A stretch of 64,000 nucleotides of DNA, from contig JAFLSN010000007.1 of assembly GCA_022510905.1 (NCBI GenBank), forward strand, positions 1-64,000, read 5' to 3'. The notes below the pieces were generated by a model. The model saw only the letters and a program-made list of their open reading frames with translations. It did no database searches and was not told where the DNA came from. Positions 57,737-64,000 of this stretch are shown one piece after another. This DNA is from Treponema sp. GTDB lineage: Bacteria; Spirochaetota; Spirochaetia; Treponematales; Treponemataceae. The position numbers were made by a program, and so were the translations under genes. How positions within the stretch are numbered: position 1 is the first letter of the stretch; each line of letters starts with the position of its first letter.

Positions 57737-60184
57737 TTATTTTATCTTAATCTTCTTGAGGTGCCAGATGTCGCTTACATAATCTTCAATGGTGCGGTCA
57801 CTGGAGAATTTGCCTGAATGGGCAATATTGAGAAGTGCCTTCTGTGCCCATGTTTTGTGCACGGAATATGCTTCTGCAACCTGCTCCTGCGCCTGTACGT
57901 ATGCGTCAAAATCCGCCAGCACAAAAAATACGTCTGGCCGCTGACCTTCCACACCATAGATGAGCGAATCGTGCAGTTCCTTGAAAAGATGTTTTGTGGT
58001 GTCGTAAGTGCCGTCAACCAGCTGTTCCACCACTTTTGCAAGCGCGGGGCTGCGCTCCAGATACTTCTGGGGATTGTAGCTGTGCTCGCGGTTTATCTTG
58101 ATGATTTCATCCGATGTAAGCCCAAAGATGAATGCATTCTGCTCACCGGCTTCATGCACGATTTCGATGTTGGCACCATCAAGCGTACCCAGCGTGAGCG
58201 CACCGTTCATCATGAACTTCATGTTGCTGGTGCCGGATGCCTCATATCCGGCCGTTGAAATCTGCTCGGACACATCGCTTGCAGGAATGATTTTCTCGGC
58301 GACAGACACGCGGTAGTTTTCAACGAAAACCACGCGGAGCTTTCCACCTACGCGGCGGTCGTTGTTGATTCGCTCCGCAACTGTGTTGATCAGCTTGATA
58401 ATCTGCTTTGCACGACGATAGCCCGAAGCGGCCTTGGCGCCAAAAATAAACGTGCGAGACGGTGTTTTAAAATTGGGATCTTCCACAATGCGGTTGTACA
58501 GATACATGATGTGGAAAATGTTCAGCAGCTGGCGTTTGTATTCGTGGAGACGTTTTACCTGCACGTCAAAAATGCTTTCCGGGTCGAGGAATTCATTCTG
58601 GGAATGCTTTAAGTAGTTGGCAAGGCGCTCCTTGTTGTGCAGTTTGATTTTCATCAGCTCCTGCAAGCTTTCATCATCATCAACAAATTTTTCGAGCGCA
58701 GTCAGTTTGCCTAAATCCGTTTCCCAGCCGTGACCAATCCGCTTGGTAATGAATTCGGCAAGCTCCGGGTTCGCATTCAAAAGCCAGCGGCGCTGCGTAA
58801 CGCCATTTGTTTTGTTGTTGAATTTGTGCGGATAGATTGCGTTCCAGTCCTTGAATTCCTGTTCTTTGAGCAGCTTTGTGTGAAGCTCCGCAACACCGTT
58901 CACGCTGAAACATGAATGAATCGCGAGCCAGCCCATGTACACTTTGTCGTCATGGATGATGGACATGTGATGCTGCTTTTCGTAGTCGTTGGGGAATTTT
59001 GCCCGAAGCTCAATCATAAAGCGACGGTTGATTTCTTCAATAATCTGATATACACGCGGCAGAAGCCTCTGGAATACATCCACCGACCATTTTTCCAAAG
59101 CTTCCGCAAGAATGGTGTGGTTGGTATACGCGAATGTTTTTTGCACCACTGACCAGGCATCGTTCCAGCCCACATTGTATTCGTCCATCAGAATACGCAT
59201 CATTTCCGGAATGGCCACCACGGGGTGCGTGTCGTTCAGCTGAATCACATGGTAGTTGGGGAATTTGCTGAAGTCAGTGCCCACGTTTGTTACAAAGTGG
59301 TGAATCAAATCCTGCAACGAGGCAGAAGTAAAGAAATACTGCTGGCGCAGACGGAGCTCTTTTCCCATGGGGCCATTGTCGTTGGGGTAGAGCACACGGC
59401 TGATGTTTTCGGCATTGTTCTGGCGTTCCACAGCGCGGTGGTACTGCATGTCATTGAACAGCTGCAAGTCAAATCCATTGGGGCTTGAAGCCTGCCACAG
59501 TCGCAGGGTGTTCACGGTGTTGTTTCCAAAGCCCACCACCGGCAGGTCATACGGCGTGGCGATGATTTCTTCCGCGTCTTCAATATAAAAGCGATCCTGT
59601 CCGTCCGGGGTTTTTCCGTATTTAATCTGGCCGCCGAATTTAACGTTCACGGAAAGATCCGAGCGTTTTACTTCCCATGGGTCACGGTGTTTCAGCCAGT
59701 TGTCCGGATATTCAACCTGTTCGCCGTTTTCAATGTGCTGCTCGAACATGCCGTATTCATAACGTATGCCGTATCCGTGTCCTGGATATTGCAGTGTTGC
59801 AAGCGAATCAAGGAAGCATGCCGCAAGCCGCCCGAGGCCACCGTTGCCCAGACCTGCATCGGGTTCTTCATCTTCGATTAAATCGAAGTCGATGTTCATG
59901 CCTTTGAGCACCTGTTCAACCTGATCCTTGATGCCGGCGTTTATCAGGTTGTTGCTCAGCGCTCGTCCCATAAGGAATTCGGCGCTCAGGTAGTAAAGTT
60001 GCTTTGTCGGCTTTGCTTCATACTCGCGGCGTGTTTCCATCCAGTTCGGCATGATAATTTCCAAGGCACTGGCACTCACGGCATCAAACAAATCATGCTT
60101 GTTTGCCTGAGTGATGTCTTTGCCGTACTGTCGGCGCAGACGTGCGGTAAGATTTTCTTTGAATTGTTCCGCATCAAAAACCAT
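57737..60184 (-). CDS. glgP: Glycogen/maltodextrin phosphorylase
   Basis: Encodes 815 residues (family about 800-840). It cleaves alpha-1,4-glucan with phosphate to glucose-1-phosphate using pyridoxal phosphate. The chosen start MVFDAEQFKENLTARLRRQY follows AGGAGG. Landmarks: YYLSAEFLMGRALSNNLIN, GLGNGGLGRLAACFLDS, RYEYGMFEQ, the KFNNKTNGVTQRRWLL loop, VKRLHEYKRQLLN, and the PLP site EASGTSNMKFMMNG with the cofactor Lys near residue 655. It follows glgX by 13 bases and is co-transcribed. Confidence 0.95.
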   Translation of the reverse strand: MVFDAEQFKENLTARLRRQYGKDITQANKHDLFDAVSASALEIIMPNWMETRREYEAKPTKQLYYLSAEFLMGRALSNNLINAGIKDQVEQVLKGMNIDFDLIEDEEPDAGLGNGGLGRLAACFLDSLATLQYPGHGYGIRYEYGMFEQHIENGEQVEYPDNWLKHRDPWEVKRSDLSVNVKFGGQIKYGKTPDGQDRFYIEDAEEIIATPYDLPVVGFGNNTVNTLRLWQASSPNGFDLQLFNDMQYHRAVERQNNAENISRVLYPNDNGPMGKELRLRQQYFFTSASLQDLIHHFVTNVGTDFSKFPNYHVIQLNDTHPVVAIPEMMRILMDEYNVGWNDAWSVVQKTFAYTNHTILAEALEKWSVDVFQRLLPRVYQIIEEINRRFMIELRAKFPNDYEKQHHMSIIHDDKVYMGWLAIHSCFSVNGVAELHTKLLKEQEFKDWNAIYPHKFNNKTNGVTQRRWLLNANPELAEFITKRIGHGWETDLGKLTALEKFVDDDESLQELMKIKLHNKERLANYLKHSQNEFLDPESIFDVQVKRLHEYKRQLLNIFHIMYLYNRIVEDPNFKTPSRTFIFGAKAASGYRRAKQIIKLINTVAERINNDRRVGGKLRVVFVENYRVSVAEKIIPASDVSEQISTAGYEASGTSNMKFMMNGALTLGTLDGANIEIVHEAGEQNAFIFGLTSDEIIKINREHSYNPQKYLERSPALAKVVEQLVDGTYDTTKHLFKELHDSLIYGVEGQRPDVFFVLADFDAYVQAQEQVAEAYSVHKTWAQKALLNIAHSGKFSSDRTIEDYVSDIWHLKKIKIK

Positions 60185-60197
60185 TATGTTCCTCCTA

Positions 60198-62348
60198 TTA
60201 TGACACTGATGTTTTTGCAATAAGTATGACCAGCGAACTTGCCGGTACCACATACCGAGATTGGGCCCGAAGCTCTTCTTCGCGTCCTATTGGGGTGATG
60301 GCATCATCGGCATCAATGGATGTGTCTGCCACCCTGTACCATTTTCGCTTGGCTCCGAGTGTTGGCAGCGTTACCACGATGTCATGCCGGTCTGAATTGG
60401 CGGCAACGTAAAAATCATCATCGGGATTGCCGTCGTTGTTGGTGCAGGTGCTGCCTCCCAAGGTAAACGCCAAAAACCGAGAAATGTCGTTCCAGTCTGG
60501 ATTGCTGCCGTCAGGCGCATACCAGCGGATGTCAGGAATGGCACCGGCATTTTCACCCTTAAAAAAATCTGTACGGCGGAATACTGCGTGCGCTTTGCGG
60601 AGCGCGATTGCCCGAGACACAAACGTAACGAGCCTGTCATTCATGCGGGCAACGCTCCAGTCAATCCAGCTGATCTCATTGTCTTGGCAGTATGCGTTGT
60701 TGTTCCCTTGCTGTCCCCTTCGGAATTCATCGCCGGCGAGCATCATGGGCGTTCCCTGCGAAATCATCAGCGAAAGCAAAAAGCTTTTTATCTTTTGATT
60801 GCGCATCCGCTCGATGGAAGGATTTGCAGTTGGGCCTTCGTATCCGTGGTTGTAGCTCCAGTTTGAATCTGAGCCATCGTGGTTTTCTTCGCCGTTTTCA
60901 TCGTTGTGTTTGCCGTTGTAGCTGACCAAATCATTCAGCGTGAATCCATCGTGGCTGGTAATATAATTGATGCTGTGATAGGGTTTGCGTCCTGAAAGCG
61001 CAAAAAAATCGCTTGAACCGCTCATGCGGGTCGCGGCGTTGGTCGCGGCATGTTCATCGCCACGCCAGAACCTGCGCATATCGTCACGGAAGCGGTCATT
61101 CCATTCCGCCCAACGTCCACCGGGAAACCATCCCAGCTGGTAGGCGCCGCCTGCGTCCCAAGGTTCTGCGATGATTTTTGTGTTTGCAAGAATCGGGTCT
61201 TCCGAAATGCGGTTTGGAAGCGGAGGAAATTGCAGCAGTGCACCCTGCTGGCTGCGGCTCAAAATTGAAGCAAGGTCAAAACGGAATCCGTCAACATGGT
61301 AGTTCAGCACCCACCCGCGTAGACAGTCAATGATAAAATCCCGTACCACCGGATGGTTGCAGTTCACGGAGTTTCCGCAGCCTGAATAGTTCATGTAATA
61401 TTCTTTGTTGTTTTCGACCAGAATGTAGTAAGCGCTGTTTTCAAAACCACGGAAACCAAATGTGATGCCGTGCTCGTTACCTTCGGCCGTGTGGTTGAAC
61501 ACAATGTCCAGAATCACTTCGAGCCCTTCGCGGTGCATGTCTTTAACCAGCTGCTTGAATTCGCGCACACTGCCGCCCGGATTGCGGTCTGCGGCAAATG
61601 TCGCTTTTGGCGCGCAGAAGGCCATTGTGCTGTAGCCCCAGTAGTTTTTCATGCGTTCGCCGGTTCGCGGATTTACGTTTGCGTTTTCGTATTCATCAAA
61701 TTCCTGGATAGGCATGAATTCTACCGCAGTGATTCCAAGTCGTTTTAAATGCGGAATTTTTTCTGCAAAGCCTTTGTATGTACCCGGCGCGCTCACTGCG
61801 TTTTCTTTTCCGGCGGTAAAGCCACGGACATGCGCTTCGTAGATTATGCTGTCGGCGAGCGGCCGGTTGAGCGGTTTGTCGCCTTCCCAGTCAAAGCTTG
61901 AATGGTCAATCACAATGCATTTTGGAAACTTTCGCAGCGCCCGGTCTTTTGAAAGCTCCACATCCATTTTGTCAACAGGCGTTTTGTATGTAGGCGGAAG
62001 ATTGCCGAACAAAGAAACAGGCGTTAATGCCTGTGCATACGGATCCAGCAGATATTGGTGCACATTGAAGCGTTCGCCGCGGCTTGGCTCAAACGGGCCG
62101 TCAACTTGGTAAAGGTACAGAGCCCCTGCCCCGAGACCGGGCACAAACACATGCCACACACTGCCGGTTCTGTTTTTGTTCGGGTCAAGTTCAATACAGG
62201 CAAATGGTTCGCTGTCATCAACGGTATGAAACAAATCAAGTATCACCTTTGTGCCGGTCTTGCTGTATACGGCAAAATTCACACCGCCGTCACGAAGCTC
62301 TGTCCCCATCGGGAACGGGTTTCCTGGCAAAGTATTCACCACTTCCAT
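60198..62348 (-). CDS. glgX: Glycogen debranching enzyme GlgX (GH13)
   Basis: Encodes 716 residues. An N-terminal CBM48 (FPMGTELRDGGVNFAVYSKT) is followed by a GH13 barrel: IDHSSFDWEGD, IYEAHVRGFT, LDIVFNHTAEGNE, nucleophile Asp in GFRFDLASIL near 358, acid Glu in KIIAEPWDAGGAYQLG near 395, and YITSHDGFTLNDLV. It hydrolyses alpha-1,6 branch stubs left by phosphorylase and so pairs with glgP. There is no ribosome site; an extended TGCTATAAT -10 box ends seven bases before the ATG, so the operon mRNA appears leaderless. Confidence 0.94.
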   Translation of the reverse strand: MEVVNTLPGNPFPMGTELRDGGVNFAVYSKTGTKVILDLFHTVDDSEPFACIELDPNKNRTGSVWHVFVPGLGAGALYLYQVDGPFEPSRGERFNVHQYLLDPYAQALTPVSLFGNLPPTYKTPVDKMDVELSKDRALRKFPKCIVIDHSSFDWEGDKPLNRPLADSIIYEAHVRGFTAGKENAVSAPGTYKGFAEKIPHLKRLGITAVEFMPIQEFDEYENANVNPRTGERMKNYWGYSTMAFCAPKATFAADRNPGGSVREFKQLVKDMHREGLEVILDIVFNHTAEGNEHGITFGFRGFENSAYYILVENNKEYYMNYSGCGNSVNCNHPVVRDFIIDCLRGWVLNYHVDGFRFDLASILSRSQQGALLQFPPLPNRISEDPILANTKIIAEPWDAGGAYQLGWFPGGRWAEWNDRFRDDMRRFWRGDEHAATNAATRMSGSSDFFALSGRKPYHSINYITSHDGFTLNDLVSYNGKHNDENGEENHDGSDSNWSYNHGYEGPTANPSIERMRNQKIKSFLLSLMISQGTPMMLAGDEFRRGQQGNNNAYCQDNEISWIDWSVARMNDRLVTFVSRAIALRKAHAVFRRTDFFKGENAGAIPDIRWYAPDGSNPDWNDISRFLAFTLGGSTCTNNDGNPDDDFYVAANSDRHDIVVTLPTLGAKRKWYRVADTSIDADDAITPIGREEELRAQSRYVVPASSLVILIAKTSVS

Positions 62349-62776
62349 GGAAACGATTATAGCAAATAGAAAGTGCTACGTCTAGGCTGAATGAGAACAA
62401 GCCATGTATTCAGCATTAAAAAATCGACACACCCTAACGCAGAAGTCGGGTATGATTCTTCTGAAATTTGATAACTGGGTAGTGATAAAGAAGCCTTTAG
62501 GCTTTGCCGGGGACGTTGTTCTCATAAGGCATCGCAGTCAAAGGTAAATACCCTTCTCTTCGCCCTAAAGGGCGGGGTATGAAACCTTTCCGCACGAATC
62601 AACACTCCCTGACGCGGAAGCAAGGCTTCGCTCTGTAAAGCGGACTCCGGGTGTGCTGCTGGTGAATCTGCCGATACAGGGCAGGCTGTGCAAATGCATC
62701 TGCACGGGAGGTCTGGCAGTTTTGTAACGGTGCGTTTGTGCTGGATGCGTTTGGCCGCGCCTTTTTGTTTTCACCG
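62349..62776. other. Divergent intergenic region with two dispersed-repeat fragments
   Basis: It holds the glgX promoter, a right-end repeat fragment at 62422-62457 (AATCGACACACCCTAACGCA then GAAGTCGGGTATGATTC), and an end-to-end junction of repeats at 62575-62632, where CCTTTCCGCACGAATCAA runs into CACTCCCTGACGCGGAAGCA. The junction shows that units can lie in tandem sharing one TTGATT. No gene is seen. Confidence 0.55.
62356..62361 (-). promoter_or_regulatory. Extended -10 box of the glgX-glgP operon
   Basis: TGC TATAAT on the minus strand; TAGACG stands 17 bp upstream as a weak -35. The -10 ends seven bases before the glgX ATG. Confidence 0.6.
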
Positions 62777-62805
62777 TTGTTTTTTGCGAAACTTAATGGT
62801 ATACT
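62777..62805 (+). promoter_or_regulatory. Promoter of the 314-residue membrane protein (leaderless)
   Basis: TTGTTT and TATACT are spaced 17 bp; ATG 62814 is eight bases beyond the -10, and no Shine-Dalgarno is present. Confidence 0.5.
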
Positions 62806-62813
62806 TGTTCATT

Positions 62814-63758
62814 ATGAAACTTTCTCTGCGACTTTTGGCGCAATTTTTATTCAACATTCTCTTGGTTACAGTTGTGGGCGGGCTTCTGTATATGTTTTAC
62901 AAAGCGGCCACCACACTGGTTGCAGGCCAGATGATTTCCACGGTTTCTTTAAGCCTGTTTGTAAAAGGCCTTGTGTACACAACGCCGTTCAGCGTGGTGT
63001 TTTCCGAGCTGTTCATGGCCTTGTATCTGGTGCGCCATCCAAAGTTTTCGGTGCTGCCCGTTGTTGTGTATGTGCTGCTGTGCGCCGTGTGCTGGGCTGT
63101 GGTTCTTCCGTTGTACAGTGACTTTTCCACGCGGAGCACCGCTGTTCCCGAGCCCACGGAAACAGTGCCGCTTTCCCCCGGCTTTTTCAGGCAGAACGAT
63201 GAAACCGTCTTTTATTATGCCACCGTTGCCGCTGACAACACTACAAGCGGACTGTGCATTGACATAAGCGAACGGGCGGGAACCGTGTACACTTATTCTG
63301 ACGTGCGGCTTCCTGCGGAGGGGAACACGTTCGCAGATTCGCTTATCGCGCGGAGTATCCAGTTTCCTCCGTTGCTGACCCGTTTTTTTGAAAGGGCCAC
63401 CATCCTGTGCGATGCCGCCCGCATTGCGCAGTACCGAGGATGCATGAGCTGGCTCTGCTTTGCCTCGTTGGGGCTTGCGCTGATGTCAGCGCTGTGTTTC
63501 CGCAGGTTTTCAGCATGGAAATTGATAAACGGAACGCTTGTTATTGCCAGTACGCTGGCTTTGCTGGAACTGAACGCGCTTTATTATCAGGGGCTGCTGT
63601 TTCCTTCGGTTGTGGCAGTTTTGAACAGGCAGCTTCCTGCGTTGTACGGCATTCGGAATCCATGCCTGGTGCTTTTTAATCTTGCCGTTTTTGTGGTGTT
63701 CAGCGTGCTGGGACTTGTGTTTACGTTGTGTTCCCGCCGCCGCGAAGGAGAAAAGTAA
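62814..63758 (+). CDS. Hypothetical multi-pass membrane protein
   Basis: Encodes 314 residues. The start MKLSLRLLAQFLFNILLVTV fits the promoter; a longer frame upstream runs through a repeat and is rejected. Helices lie at about 7-32, 45-75 and 80-105, then a 130-residue extracytoplasmic segment (ADNTTSGLCIDISERAGTVY, DSLIARSIQFPPLLTRFFER), then three helices at about 210-305, ending CSRRREGEK. The arrangement of N-terminal helices, periplasmic loop and C-terminal helices recalls LptF/LptG permeases, but no motif confirms it. The downstream partner gene begins five bases after the stop and may form a pair with it. Confidence 0.55.
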   Translation: MKLSLRLLAQFLFNILLVTVVGGLLYMFYKAATTLVAGQMISTVSLSLFVKGLVYTTPFSVVFSELFMALYLVRHPKFSVLPVVVYVLLCAVCWAVVLPLYSDFSTRSTAVPEPTETVPLSPGFFRQNDETVFYYATVAADNTTSGLCIDISERAGTVYTYSDVRLPAEGNTFADSLIARSIQFPPLLTRFFERATILCDAARIAQYRGCMSWLCFASLGLALMSALCFRRFSAWKLINGTLVIASTLALLELNALYYQGLLFPSVVAVLNRQLPALYGIRNPCLVLFNLAVFVVFSVLGLVFTLCSRRREGEK

Positions 63759-63762
63759 AATA

Positions 63763-64000
63763 TGAAACGCATTGTTATGGTGCTGCTGGTTTATACTGTG
63801 GTGATTGCCGCGTTGTGTGTTGGCGTATCATTGTTTTACGGAAATCTTCCAGTGCTGCTTGCAGGAGCGGAACGCGAATATATGCTGAGCCGCGGGATTC
63901 TGTGGTTCTTGCAGCTGTTCCCCGCCGTGCTTATCACGGGCTGCATTGTCGGCTGCACCGTTCAGTGGCATACCCAAAGTTCTGAAGAAATCCATGTGCG
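63763..64000 (+). CDS. Hypothetical membrane protein (partial, runs off the window)
   Basis: Starts MKRIVMVLLVYTVVIAALCV after AAGGAG and is open to the end of the window with 79 codons. A first helix at 4-24 and a second near 48-68 (FLQLFPAVLITGCIVGC) resemble the start of the preceding protein in layout. It is co-transcribed with that gene. Function unknown. Confidence 0.6.

Overview
The window looks like a chromosomal segment of a host-associated, carbohydrate-degrading spirochaete of the genus Treponema (inference). The support is mixed base composition with GC-rich intergenic DNA, many Sec lipoproteins with relaxed lipoboxes, paralogous beta-barrel proteins ending in FWF, type III glutamine synthetase, a free-standing AICAR transformylase, a RodZ/LolA/RimO block, and three family 43 arabinan enzymes in a row. 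I did not assign a species. I found no rRNA, tRNA, CRISPR array or complete insertion sequence.

Layout. 1-7.2 kb is an accessory patch: two copies of a broken YoaP-like GNAT gene flank a three-repeat lipoprotein, a coiled-coil envelope protein and a 41-bp tandem array. A VapBC-like pair with a shortened toxin and an ICMT-like methyltransferase follow. 7.2-15 kb: a MATE exporter, then an arabinan cluster with one cytoplasmic, one exported and one lipoprotein GH43; the lipoprotein gene carries nine C just after its start codon. 15-25 kb: glnN behind a leader with a terminator-like hairpin, an orphan sugar-binding lipoprotein, an acyl-CoA ligase and a fused pyrK-pyrD gene. 25-33 kb: a second 41-bp array, an RlmL-like rRNA methyltransferase, a TetR regulator, a PrsW-like protease, AICAR transformylase and an aldolase. 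33-42 kb: the lolA-rodZ-rimO-uvrD operon (minus strand), purB and a Gfo/Idh oxidoreductase. 42-48 kb: an Rpn nuclease, a LamG protein, and a minus-strand operon of a 32-residue lipopeptide, two porin-like proteins and a lipoprotein.

48.2-48.95 kb is the most striking locus. Two tandem ~400-bp modules each encode a 31-33 residue hydrophobic peptide of the holin-like type I toxin kind on the minus strand. A convergent ~100-nt RNA with its own promoter, a conserved TTAC-loop hairpin and an intrinsic terminator faces each peptide gene. Paired base changes between the copies support the RNA structure. This looks like a duplicated type I toxin-antitoxin system.

49-64 kb: a vWA protein, a P-loop kinase, an MBOAT/SGNH acylation pair, an XRE regulator, a third 41-bp array upstream of type 2 argC, a DMT exporter, the glgX-glgP glycogen operon, and two membrane proteins at the end.

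Three dispersed features stand out. (1) About a dozen copies of a ~50-90 bp intergenic repeat, consensus TTGATTCGTGCGGAAAGGGT at one end and GTGTTGATT at the other. (2) Three related ~41-bp arrays, each just upstream of a gene's promoter. (3) A set of genes lacking a Shine-Dalgarno sequence whose -10 box ends 5-8 nt before the ATG, suggesting leaderless mRNAs.
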